Positions 22,915 through 29,685 of a stretch of DNA of 29,771 nt are shown here, piece by piece; the stretch's first letter is position 1; each line of letters starts with the position of its first letter. Under the pieces are notes generated by a model. It was not told the origin of the DNA. It was given only the letters and a program-made list of their open reading frames with translations, and searched no databases. This DNA comes from Sporomusaceae bacterium (lineage in GTDB: Bacteria; Bacillota_C; Negativicutes; Sporomusales_B; UBA7701), in assembly GCA_022839045.1 (NCBI GenBank), contig JALHDI010000025.1, forward strand, positions 9,580-39,350. The letters run 5' to 3'. A program made the translations under genes and the position numbers.

Positions 22915-24084
22915 ATGGCGAACGGGGGTACTTGGTTGCCGGGATTTCTCCTTATTGTTTTAGTGCCGTATTTATTGCTGAATTTCTATGTGGGCAGCCG
23001 TCTGTGGCAGTATATTCTCAGCCATCTGACGCCCGGGTGGGGCAAGGCGTTCTGGCCGCTTTTCTGGTTAATCGCCGTAACTCCGCTCGCCTCGCGGGTA
23101 AAGACGCTGCCGGTATCGACGCAGATCAAGGATTTTCTTGCCTTCAGCGGTGATTACTGGCTGGCGGCGTTGTACTATTTCCTACTGTTGTGGCTGGTAG
23201 CCGATTTTGGCGGTTTCTTGGCCAGGAGGCTCGGCCTGCTGCCCGCGGCCGCGGACAGGCCGCTGGTGGTCGGACTGGCGGCGGCGGCGTTGGTGGCGGC
23301 CTTGCTGGTTTATGGCTCCTGGAACGCCCGCAACCCGCAGGTCGCATCGTATGAGGTGACGATCGCCAAACCGGCCGGCGGGCTAACCGAGCTGCGGGTT
23401 GTGATGGTGTCGGATATCCACCTCGGGCCGATCGTCGGCTATGAGCGACTGACGGAGCTGGTGGCGGCTATCAACGGCTTGCGGCCCGATCTGGTGCTGC
23501 TGCCCGGCGATGTCATCGACGAAAACGTCAGCTATTTCGTGGAAAGAAAGATGGCCGAACCCTTCCGCGCCTTGACGCCGCGCTTCGGAGCGTGGGCGGT
23601 GTTCGGCAACCATGAATATATCAGCGGCAAAGCCGAAGATGTTATGGATCGGCTCCGCGAGGCCGGCATCACGGTGTTGCGGGACGAGTACGTCAAAATA
23701 GGCGAACATTTCTATATCGTCGGCCGTGACGACCGGCGCCGGGCGCAGTTCGGCGATCGGGCACGGCAGGACCTGGCGACGCTAATGGCCGGGGTCGACC
23801 GGAGGCTGCCGATCCTGCTGATGGATCACCAACCATACAACCTTGAAGAAGCGGCGGCGCAGGGAGTGGACCTGCAAGTGTCGGGACACACCCATGTCGG
23901 CCAGATGTTCCCGAATAACTTCGTTACCGGCCGCATGTTCGAGGTCGACTGGGGCTATCTCAGCAAAGGCGCATACCAGGTGATAGTATCGTCGGGATTC
24001 GGGACATGGGGACCGCCGATCAGGGTGGGGAACCGACCGGAGATCGTCGATATCAGGATCAAATTCGCGACTCCTGACCGGTGA
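22915..24084 (+). CDS. Membrane-anchored metallophosphoesterase (YkuE/YaeI-like)
   Basis: A 389-residue protein with about four N-terminal membrane segments (10-28, 45-60, 82-100, 116-134), then a calcineurin-like phosphoesterase domain. Metal-binding motifs are complete: SDIHLG (166-171), PGDVIDE (197-203), GNHEY (231-235), MDHQP (303-307) and SGHTHVGQ (323-330). Related YaeI/LpxG- and YkuE-type enzymes act on phospholipids or UDP-diacylglucosamine, so a lipid or cell-wall precursor substrate is possible; this is inference. The ATG at 22915 has only a distant GAAGGGGA site (about 15 bases), so the true start could lie slightly downstream, for example the TTG at 22933. A strong terminator follows. 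Confidence 0.88.
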   Translation: MANGGTWLPGFLLIVLVPYLLLNFYVGSRLWQYILSHLTPGWGKAFWPLFWLIAVTPLASRVKTLPVSTQIKDFLAFSGDYWLAALYYFLLLWLVADFGGFLARRLGLLPAAADRPLVVGLAAAALVAALLVYGSWNARNPQVASYEVTIAKPAGGLTELRVVMVSDIHLGPIVGYERLTELVAAINGLRPDLVLLPGDVIDENVSYFVERKMAEPFRALTPRFGAWAVFGNHEYISGKAEDVMDRLREAGITVLRDEYVKIGEHFYIVGRDDRRRAQFGDRARQDLATLMAGVDRRLPILLMDHQPYNLEEAAAQGVDLQVSGHTHVGQMFPNNFVTGRMFEVDWGYLSKGAYQVIVSSGFGTWGPPIRVGNRPEIVDIRIKFATPDR

Positions 24085-24085
24085 C

Positions 24086-24123
24086 AAAGAGGAAGCCTGT
24101 ATTTGCAGGCTTCCTCTTTTATG
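24086..24123 (+). terminator. Terminator after the phosphoesterase gene
   Basis: A 14-bp perfect stem AAAGAGGAAGCCTG (24086-24099) pairs with CAGGCTTCCTCTTT (24106-24119), followed by Ts. Confidence 0.9.
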
Positions 24124-24189
24124 CATCCCCCCAGTCCCGGGCGAAGGACTCATCGATTCTCTCTTTACAGTTTGAAACGCAGAAACTTT

Positions 24190-24216
24190 TTAAGGAAAAC
24201 TACTTTTCGCCGCCAA
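24190..24216 (+). promoter_or_regulatory. Candidate SigD (flagellar) promoter for motAB
   Basis: TTAA (24190-24193), 15 bp, then GCCGCCAA (24209-24216) resembles the flagellar consensus TAAA-N15-GCCGATAA with 6 of 8 matches in the -10 box. It lies 160 bases before motA. The rest of 24121-24371 is AT-rich and shows nothing else that I can support. Confidence 0.3.
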
Positions 24217-24377
24217 TCCCTATTATTTACAGAGGATTTTTTGGTAATTTAGCAAATTTGTCTTATTACCGAAAAAAGCAACTGTATAGAACCGGGGCTG
24301 GATATTTCGCCGGGATGGCCGCGACGCGGCCAGAAAGGCGGTCGCCGCAGCAATTAACACAGTAGAGGGGATTGCAA

Positions 24378-25184
24378 GTGGAGAAGTCGACTGTTATCGG
24401 ATTGATTTTGGGTGTCACCGCCATTAGTGTGGGTATGGTTCTCAAGGGGGCCAACCTGTCGGCGCTGATCAACCCGGCGGCGATCATGATCATCTTCGTC
24501 GGAACGGCGGCCTGCCTTCTCAACGGGTTTCCACTGGATCAGATAAAGAAGTTCCCCAAACTGGTAAAGATGTTGTTCGTAAAACCTGTTCTGATGCCTC
24601 ACGGCGAAATCCTGCACCTGTTTATCGGCCTATCGCAGCTCGCCCGCCGGGAAGGACTGCTGGCTCTGGAACCGGGGCTGGAGGAGATAAAAGACCCTTT
24701 CCTCAAGGAAGGCCTGACGATGGTTATCGACGGTATGGACCCCGACCTGGTTGTGGATGTTCTCGGCTTGGACATCCAGCAGATGGAAGAGCGTCACCGC
24801 GCTGGCGCGCTTATCTTCTCGCAGGCGGGGATGTATGCGCCCACACTCGGGGTGCTGGGGGCCGTGGTCGGCCTGGTGGCTGCGCTTGGCAACCTCGATG
24901 ATATCGAGCAGCTCGGTCACTCTATCGCCGCCGCCTTTATCGCCACTCTGTTCGGTATTTTTACCGGCTACGTGATCTGGCACCCCTTCGCCAATAAACT
25001 GAAACTCATGTCCAAGGAGGAAGCGGAGCTAAAGAAGATGATGCTGGAAGGAATACTCTCCCTCCAGGCCGGCGATAACCCGGCTACGCTGGAGGCCAAA
25101 CTGAGAGTATTCGTCCCGCAGAACAAGCGGCAACTTCTCAGCAAAGGCGGGGAACAGGGCGATGCGTCGGCAGCGGCACAGTAA
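24378..25184 (+). CDS. motA: Flagellar motor stator protein MotA
   Basis: A 268-residue inner-membrane protein with four predicted helices (about 4-22, 31-50, 148-170, 180-203). Typical MotA features: the cytoplasmic loop with LARREGLLALEPGLEEIKDP, bearing the charged residues that contact the rotor, and the AGMYAPTLGVLGAVVGLVAAL block with its conserved proline. It forms the proton-driven stator with MotB. The start is taken as GTG 24378 because GAGGGG lies 7 bases upstream; TTG 24372 is too close. It overlaps motB by 23 bases. No other flagellar gene is in the window, as is common for motAB units. Confidence 0.94.
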   Translation: MEKSTVIGLILGVTAISVGMVLKGANLSALINPAAIMIIFVGTAACLLNGFPLDQIKKFPKLVKMLFVKPVLMPHGEILHLFIGLSQLARREGLLALEPGLEEIKDPFLKEGLTMVIDGMDPDLVVDVLGLDIQQMEERHRAGALIFSQAGMYAPTLGVLGAVVGLVAALGNLDDIEQLGHSIAAAFIATLFGIFTGYVIWHPFANKLKLMSKEEAELKKMMLEGILSLQAGDNPATLEAKLRVFVPQNKRQLLSKGGEQGDASAAAQ

Positions 25185-25938
25185 CCACGAGCATGAAGAA
25201 CATATCGACGAGACGTGGCTGGTCCCGTACTCCGACATCCTAACCCTGCTGCTCGCCCTCTTTATCGTGCTGTTCGCTTCCGCTCAGATCGACCAGAAGA
25301 AATTCGAACGTATGTCTCAGTCTTTCAACAGCGCTTTTCAAGGCAACCCGTCGATTTTTGAGAGCGTGCACACCGTTCCCCAGCCGATGGAAAGCCAGCC
25401 GCAGACAATCGACAAGGTGCCGACGGTTTTTTCCACCGTCGGCAACGAACGGACCGGCAACTTTCAGCAGGAAACCGTTCAACTGCTGGACGCCAAACGG
25501 AAATTGGACAAGTACATCGAGGCCAACAACCTGACCGGCGGTTTCGGAACCACGCTCACCGACGACGGCCTGCTCGTCAGGATAAAGGATTCCGCGCTGT
25601 TCGAATCCGGCCGGGCCGACCTATTGCCGACCTCGCGGGAATACGCGAACGCGATCGCCAAGATGCTGGCCGTGTTGCCGCAAAAGGTGGTAATATCTGG
25701 CCACACCGACAACATACCCATCAACACCGCCGAGTTTCCCACCAACTGGGACCTCAGCTCGAAGCGAGCCCTGAACTTCATGAAGTATCTCCTGGTCAAG
25801 GACCCCAAGCTCCAACCCGCGCGGTTCAGCGCCATCGGCCACGGGGAATACCGTCCGGCAGCCGCCAATACGACGGCCGAAGGCCGGGCCCAGAATCGTC
25901 GGGTTGAGGTGCTGATCGTCCGCACCCACTCGCGGTGA
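25162..25938 (+). CDS. motB: Flagellar motor stator protein MotB
   Basis: A 258-residue protein with one N-terminal membrane helix that carries the ion-binding aspartate, D25 in VPYSDILTLLLALFIVLFAS. A plug/linker region and an OmpA-like peptidoglycan-binding domain follow from about 130 (LVRIKDSALFESGRADLLPT, VVISGHTDNIPINTAEFPTN, NRRVEVLIV). It anchors MotA to the cell wall and completes the ion channel. The motif is compatible with proton use. The start lies inside the end of motA, which indicates translational coupling. A terminator follows the stop by 24 bases. Confidence 0.94.
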   Translation: MRRQRHSNHEHEEHIDETWLVPYSDILTLLLALFIVLFASAQIDQKKFERMSQSFNSAFQGNPSIFESVHTVPQPMESQPQTIDKVPTVFSTVGNERTGNFQQETVQLLDAKRKLDKYIEANNLTGGFGTTLTDDGLLVRIKDSALFESGRADLLPTSREYANAIAKMLAVLPQKVVISGHTDNIPINTAEFPTNWDLSSKRALNFMKYLLVKDPKLQPARFSAIGHGEYRPAAANTTAEGRAQNRRVEVLIVRTHSR

Positions 25939-25961
25939 GAATGACCGCCAGTAATTTTTCC

Positions 25962-25992
25962 AATGCCGCCGCCAGCCGGCGGCATTTTGTTT
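25962..25992 (+). terminator. Terminator after motAB
   Basis: AATGCCGCCG (25962-25971) pairs with CGGCGGCATT (25977-25986) around a 5-base loop, followed by a T-rich tail (TTGTTTT). Confidence 0.85.
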
Positions 25993-26026
25993 TCCGGCGG
26001 CGAACGGGGAAAAGGACACCGCGGTC

Positions 26027-26054
26027 ACTTGCCCGGAACAGACGGCATATATTA
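26027..26054 (+). promoter_or_regulatory. SigK-like promoter for the YcaO gene
   Basis: AC at 26027-26028, 17 bp, then CATATATTA at 26046-26054 fits the late mother-cell sigma consensus AC-N16/17-CATANNNTA exactly in the -10 box. The predicted start near 26061 gives a leader of about 58 bases. No convincing SigA promoter with correct spacing is seen here. Confidence 0.4.
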
Positions 26055-26118
26055 AAACAGGGCCTTGACATAATGTTTTGACGTGTCTGTCCCGAGTATT
26101 TGGTGTGAGGTGCCGCAA

Positions 26119-27939
26119 ATGAGTTTTTCCGGTATGAAGTATAAGGACGAGGTGCCGCTCAGGACGATCGGCAAGGTAAAGGATATTCTGGGCGGGATGG
26201 GCCTGTTGCCGATAGAGAAGGCGTGGCGCAACTCCCTGCAAGGGTTCTATTCGGTTTCGGTGAACATCGCCGGCACCGACCTGTCCGTCAACGGCAAGGG
26301 CGTATCCCACGAGTACGCGCTGGCAAGCGCCTACGGCGAGCTGATGGAGAGACTGCAGAACCTGTGCACTTTCCGGCTGAGCTTCGACCTAAGCCCGCAG
26401 GCCTTGACCCGCCAGGGATTTTATTATGCGCCGGATGAAAAACTCCTGAGCACGGCCGACTTTCTCGCTGCCGGCGGGGAGTGGTTGACCGCCCAACTGG
26501 CAGGGCTCGACCCGGATACGGATAAGGAAGCCCTGCTCAAACGATGGCAAGGGATCACGTACGAGGAACTGCCGGCTGATTTTGCCGCTGTCCCGTACTG
26601 CAACGTGCATACCGGCAATCTTTCTTACCTGCCTGTCAAGATGACCGCCAAAATGTACATGTCCAACGGCATGTGCGCCGGAAATACGCCGGAGGAGGCG
26701 CTGGTGCAGGGGATCTCCGAATTGTTCGAGCGCCATGTGAACCAACGGGTGATCCGCGAGAAAATAGTGCCGCCGACGATACCCGACGAATACATTGGCC
26801 GTTTCCCCCGCATCGCAGCCATGATCGCCGCAATCGAGGCCCGCGGTTCCTGCCGGGTTATCATCAAGGACTGCTCGCTGGGCCGGCGGTACCCGGTGGT
26901 TGGGGTCGTCTATATCAACCTTGCCGACCAAAGCTATTTCGTCAAATTCGGTGCTCATCCCCTGTTCGAGATCGCTGCCGAGAGAACGCTGACCGAACTG
27001 CTGCAAGGCCAGAACATCGCCAGGATGATGGGGATGCGGGAGTTTTCCTACCGGGCCGGGGCTGAAGCCGGCAACAATCTGATCGGTATCCTTGTCCATG
27101 GTTCGGGGGTGTATCCGAGCGAGTTTTTCGGGTCGCAGGCCAGCTATACGTTCCAGGAATGGGACGAGGTAAAGGCAGACAGCAACCGGGAACTGCTCCG
27201 TCACCTGCTCGCGGTGCTGGCAGACGACGGATTTCAGGTTTACGCCCGTGACGTGTCCTTCCTGGGTTTCCCCGCCTTCCACGTGGTTGTACCCCATTTC
27301 AGCGAAATCGAGGCCTTCGGCGACATCGGGGCAATCGAGGAATACGCCGCTTACAACGATGTCCGCAGGCTGATCAGGCGGCTCGGCGAGCTTGATGAGG
27401 AGGAAAGGGGGCAGGTCATCCGCTTTCTGCGCCAACTACCGTACAGCCCGGATACGAGCGTTTTCGAGTTCCTCAACCAGCCGATCAGCAACCTTGCATC
27501 TTTCCCCTGGTATTTCGGCAACCTAGACCTGCTGCTGACGGTCCTCCTCTGCCAAAACGGCGACTTGGCGGGTGCCGCCGAAGTTTTCGAACGGTTCGTG
27601 GCCTTTAGCCGTAATTCGTCCCGGCCTGAAGGGGCGGTGACGTATTACCGGTGCGTGGCCGATTACCTCGGCGCGCGCGCGGCGGGGCGGAGCGAAACGG
27701 ATATCGCCGGCACGCTCGGTGCCTTCTACCCGCCTGACGTGGTGGCGGGAGTAGTGCGCGAATTCGGCGATCCGGCGAAGCTTATCTGCCGCCCGGATAA
27801 CCCGCCCTGCTTCGGCTGCTTGCGGTGCCATCAGCGGTCCGAATGCCTGCATCCGCAAACCGAGCAGGTTTATCTGTTGCTTAAAGACCGCCAGGCAGCC
27901 TGTCTCATCGACCAGCGGCGCTTGACGGAGCTGGTGTAG
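26119..27939 (+). CDS. YcaO-family ATP-dependent enzyme with C-terminal Cys cluster
   Basis: A 606-residue cytoplasmic protein colinear with E. coli YcaO. YcaO enzymes activate peptide amide bonds with ATP, forming azolines, thioamides or amidines; E. coli YcaO is linked to RimO-dependent S12 methylthiolation. ATP/Mg motifs are intact: GELMER (73-78), SNGMCAGNTPEEALVQGISE, LFERH and RTLTELLQGQ. A TPR-like region follows (about 490-545: GDLAGAAEVFERFVAFSRNS). The last 50 residues have C557, C564, C567, C570 and C576 (CFGCLRCHQRSEC), absent from the E. coli protein and likely to bind metal. It lacks the PxPxP tail of azoline-forming YcaOs. The ATG at 26119 follows GAGGTG by 7 bases. No E1-like, TfuA or rimO gene is nearby; the convergent neighbour is a Cys-rich repeat protein. 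Confidence 0.9.
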   Translation: MSFSGMKYKDEVPLRTIGKVKDILGGMGLLPIEKAWRNSLQGFYSVSVNIAGTDLSVNGKGVSHEYALASAYGELMERLQNLCTFRLSFDLSPQALTRQGFYYAPDEKLLSTADFLAAGGEWLTAQLAGLDPDTDKEALLKRWQGITYEELPADFAAVPYCNVHTGNLSYLPVKMTAKMYMSNGMCAGNTPEEALVQGISELFERHVNQRVIREKIVPPTIPDEYIGRFPRIAAMIAAIEARGSCRVIIKDCSLGRRYPVVGVVYINLADQSYFVKFGAHPLFEIAAERTLTELLQGQNIARMMGMREFSYRAGAEAGNNLIGILVHGSGVYPSEFFGSQASYTFQEWDEVKADSNRELLRHLLAVLADDGFQVYARDVSFLGFPAFHVVVPHFSEIEAFGDIGAIEEYAAYNDVRRLIRRLGELDEEERGQVIRFLRQLPYSPDTSVFEFLNQPISNLASFPWYFGNLDLLLTVLLCQNGDLAGAAEVFERFVAFSRNSSRPEGAVTYYRCVADYLGARAAGRSETDIAGTLGAFYPPDVVAGVVREFGDPAKLICRPDNPPCFGCLRCHQRSECLHPQTEQVYLLLKDRQAACLIDQRRLTELV

Positions 27940-27984
27940 CGCGTTGTAGCTTATCCGCACGATAGGTTATATAAAAAAATCCGC

Positions 27985-28020
27985 ATAAAGCCCCCTGGTG
28001 CCGCCGCCTGGGGGCTTTAT
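27985..28020 (+). terminator. Bidirectional terminator between the YcaO and Cys-rich genes
   Basis: An 11-bp stem ATAAAGCCCCC (27985-27995) pairs with GGGGGCTTTAT (28010-28020). The minus strand has the better downstream T-run (27973-27979). A second hairpin at 28050-28066 (GCCGGC, 5-base loop, GCCGGC) with a pyrimidine-rich minus-strand tail lies nearer the stop of the Cys-rich gene. Confidence 0.75.
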
Positions 28021-28079
28021 CAACGGCCGTGGCTGAGAGAAAAGAGAAGGCCGGCTTTACGCCGGCTATAGGAGAACAG

Positions 28080-28394
28080 CTATTTGCAGCACTTCATAGA
28101 GTGGCAGCTCTTCATCGGATGGCAGCTTTTGGCGTATTCGCAGCTTTTCATATAGTGGCAACTGGACATCGAATAACAGCTCTGCATGCACTTTGCGCAT
28201 TTCATTGCATAAGCGCAGGACATGCATTTCATGGACTGGCAGCTATCCATGCATTTCATGGACTGGCAGCTATCCATGCATTTCATGGACTGGCAACTAT
28301 CCATGCATTTCATGGACTGGCAACTGGACACGCATTTCATCGAGTGGCAACTGCAGGTGTAGTCGTCGTCATCGTCGTAGTCACAGTAATGCAT
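28080..28394 (-). CDS. Cys-rich tandem-repeat protein (candidate RiPP precursor or spore/metal protein)
   Basis: A 104-residue protein with 22 cysteines and many Met, Ser and Lys; I know no matching family. Three zones: an acidic head with five consecutive aspartates (MHYCDYDDDDDYTCSC), then nine-residue repeats VSSCQSMKC plus three MDSCQSMKC, then a tail with SC every six residues (SCHYMKSCEYAKSCHPMKSC) ending SMKCCK. No signal peptide or membrane helix. It is judged real by a GGGAGGTGAG site 7 bases before the ATG and a regular cysteine pattern; the plus-strand frame in the same stretch has no ribosome-binding site. It converges on the YcaO gene, and YcaO enzymes often act on Cys or Ser backbones. 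Alternatives are a disulfide-linked spore-coat or exosporium protein, or a metallothionein-like metal store. The DNA repeats are nearly identical, suggesting recent expansion. Confidence 0.8.
   Translation of the reverse strand: MHYCDYDDDDDYTCSCHSMKCVSSCQSMKCMDSCQSMKCMDSCQSMKCMDSCQSMKCMSCAYAMKCAKCMQSCYSMSSCHYMKSCEYAKSCHPMKSCHSMKCCK
28221..28355 (-). repeat. 27-bp in-frame tandem repeats in the Cys-rich gene
   Basis: Five head-to-tail 27-bp units (starting 28221, 28248, 28275, 28302 and 28329 on the plus strand) encode the nine-residue Cys units. The first three are almost identical, differing by an A/G change; the last two diverge. There are no spacers, so it is not a CRISPR array. The array lies wholly inside the coding region and keeps frame. 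Confidence 0.9.
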
Positions 28395-28438
28395 CGAATT
28401 CTCACCTCCCGGGAGATTATTGGGGATACCCCTATTAA

Positions 28439-28466
28439 CATAATATGATTACGATTAGAAATTGGT
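28439..28466 (-). promoter_or_regulatory. SigK-like promoter for the Cys-rich gene
   Basis: Read on the minus strand: AC (28466-28465), 17 bp, then CATATTATG (28447-28439), one mismatch from CATANNNTA. The architecture is the same as upstream of the YcaO gene. The predicted start lies near 28432, within a small GGGG-ATA-CCCC hairpin, 38 bases before the ATG. Confidence 0.33.
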
Positions 28467-28529
28467 TCCGCGCGGAAGAAGGCCGTTTTATTATCGTGAA
28501 GAATGGTTGGTAAGCGCGAATATTTCCTG

Positions 28530-28558
28530 TTGACACGCAGCAGACGGTAAGATAGTAT
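28530..28558 (+). promoter_or_regulatory. SigA promoter of the Mn riboswitch-terC unit
   Basis: A perfect TTGACA (28530-28535), 17 bp, then TAGTAT (28553-28558). Transcription would begin near 28565, exactly at the 5' strand of riboswitch helix P1. Confidence 0.8.
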
Positions 28559-28565
28559 ATATATT

Positions 28566-28696
28566 ACTGAAGGGGAGTAGCCGTTAAGGCGGAGTCACCA
28601 TTACGGTAGCAATACCTGGCTCTGCCGTTGGAGGTTTAGCAATACCTGGCTCTGCCGTTGGAGGTTTATCACCGGCCAATAGGCGAGACCTTTAGT
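28566..28696 (+). promoter_or_regulatory. yybP-ykoY (manganese) riboswitch aptamer
   Basis: The class hallmarks are present: AAGGGGAGTAGC at the 5' side (28570-28581) and GGCGAGACCTTT at the 3' side (28682-28693). Helix P1 pairs ACTGAAGG (28566-28573) with CCTTTAGT (28689-28696), with one G-U. This RNA class binds Mn2+ and turns on exporters. The 3' P1 strand is also the left arm of the following terminator, so Mn binding should prevent termination. The aptamer carries a 30-bp tandem duplication (separate entry) and is longer than usual for that reason. Confidence 0.88.
28607..28668 (+). repeat. Perfect 30-bp tandem duplication inside the riboswitch
   Basis: Positions 28607-28636 are repeated exactly at 28637-28666, plus two further matching bases. 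The unit begins TAGCAATACCTGGC and ends GTTGGAGGTT. It duplicates part of the 3' half of the aptamer. Confidence 0.95.
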
Positions 28697-28731
28697 ATGG
28701 CTTTCGTCATACTAAGGTCTCTTTTATTTTT
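28686..28731 (+). terminator. Riboswitch-controlled terminator upstream of terC
   Basis: AGACCTTTAGTATG (28686-28699) pairs with CATACTAAGGTCT (28708-28720), with a single bulged T, followed by CTTTTATTTTT. It shares bases with aptamer helix P1, so the two structures exclude each other. Confidence 0.88.
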
Positions 28732-28821
28732 GCCTGGCGAAGAATGAAGAGACCCGTAGGGGAGGGGAGCAGGGCGAAACGCGGGATTCATGAATGTTAA
28801 AAATGAATGGAGGTCGTTTCG

Positions 28822-29493
28822 ATGGAACTATTAGCCGCGTTAGGGAGTATCATGCTCATCAACTTGATACTGAGTGGCGATAACGCAGTGGTCATAGCTC
28901 TGGCAAGTAGAAACCTGCCTCACGAGCAGCGCAAGAAGGCTGTCTTCTGGGGGAGTCTGGGCGCAGTCGTCCTGAGGGTCGTGCTGACCATGGCGGCAGC
29001 GTACCTGCTGCAGATCCCGTATCTGCAATTCGCCGGCGGTCTGGCGCTGCTCTATATCGCCGTTAAGCTGATCGCCGACGATAAGGGCGATGTCAAATGC
29101 CATGAAGCTTCTTGCCTCAGCGAAGCCATCAAGGTCATCCTGTTCGCCGATGTCATCATGAGCCTCGATAACGTTCTCGCTATCGCCGGTGTGGCTAACG
29201 GCAACTGGATGCTGCTGGGCATCGGCCTGGCGATGAGCATCCCGCTGGTAGTGTTCGGCAGCCAGCTCATCCTCAATCTCATGGACCGCTTCCCGATCAT
29301 CATCTACGCGGGAGCGGCGATCCTGGGCTGGACGGCGGCCAAGATGGTCATCGGCGATGCCGCTATCGGCGTAATGTTGACCGCTTATGCGCTGCCCATC
29401 GAGGTGGCGCTCACCGCTGGCGTAGTTGCCGCAGGCTACTGGCTGAAGGCGAGAGGACGTCGGGGGATGGAACCCGCCGATCAGCCGGAATAG
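28822..29493 (+). CDS. TerC-family membrane metal exporter (YkoY-like)
   Basis: A 223-residue inner-membrane protein with about seven helices. The two family motifs with metal-binding aspartates are LILSGDNAVVIALA (near residue 20) and FADVIMSLDNVLAIAG (near residue 118). TerC proteins such as B. subtilis YkoY/MeeF export manganese and help to metallate secreted enzymes, which fits the Mn riboswitch upstream. The ATG at 28822 was chosen because TGGAGGT lies 8 bases upstream; the in-frame ATG at 28807 overlaps that site. The C-terminus is a short charged tail (KARGRRGMEPADQPE). A strong terminator follows, so it is a single-gene unit. Confidence 0.92.
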   Translation: MELLAALGSIMLINLILSGDNAVVIALASRNLPHEQRKKAVFWGSLGAVVLRVVLTMAAAYLLQIPYLQFAGGLALLYIAVKLIADDKGDVKCHEASCLSEAIKVILFADVIMSLDNVLAIAGVANGNWMLLGIGLAMSIPLVVFGSQLILNLMDRFPIIIYAGAAILGWTAAKMVIGDAAIGVMLTAYALPIEVALTAGVVAAGYWLKARGRRGMEPADQPE

Positions 29494-29512
29494 GGTCTGA
29501 AATAAAGTTCAT

Positions 29513-29546
29513 GGCCAGGCGGGAGAACCCCGCCTGGCCGTTTTTT
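29513..29546 (+). terminator. Terminator after terC
   Basis: An 11-bp perfect stem GGCCAGGCGGG (29513-29523) pairs with CCCGCCTGGCC (29529-29539), followed by six Ts (29541-29546). Confidence 0.92.
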
Positions 29547-29637
29547 CGCTGTAGAAGCCGTATGAGTTCATTTTGCGGCCAATTTTGGTAATGGCGGCGG
29601 ATTTGCAATGCTTTTACTCATGTTTCTGCGCTAATGG

Positions 29638-29666
29638 TTGACCTTTCGCCCCGTGGGGCATATAAT
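29638..29666 (+). promoter_or_regulatory. SigA promoter of the M-box transcript
   Basis: TTGACC (29638-29643), 17 bp, then a perfect TATAAT (29661-29666). The start would fall about 15 bases before the conserved riboswitch core. Confidence 0.8.
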
Positions 29667-29685
29667 GAAGAGGAAAACCGATCAT

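Noticed and set aside
26065..26083. TTGACA boxes just before the YcaO gene as a SigA promoter
   Set aside because: No acceptable -10 box lies 16-18 bp downstream of either TTGAC motif.
26119..27939. YcaO as a classical thiazole/oxazole cyclodehydratase
   Set aside because: No E1-like or fused C-domain partner, no dehydrogenase and no PxPxP C-terminus; similarity is to the E. coli YcaO type. Activity on the neighbour is left as a hypothesis.
28221..28355. Possible CRISPR array
   Set aside because: The 27-bp units are directly adjacent without spacers and encode protein in frame.
28029..28448. Plus-strand open frame (139 codons) over the Cys-rich repeat region, with HAFHGLA repeats
   Set aside because: It is the mirror of the minus-strand repeats. 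It has no good ribosome-binding site, while the minus-strand frame has GGGAGGTGAG at correct distance and a regular Cys pattern.
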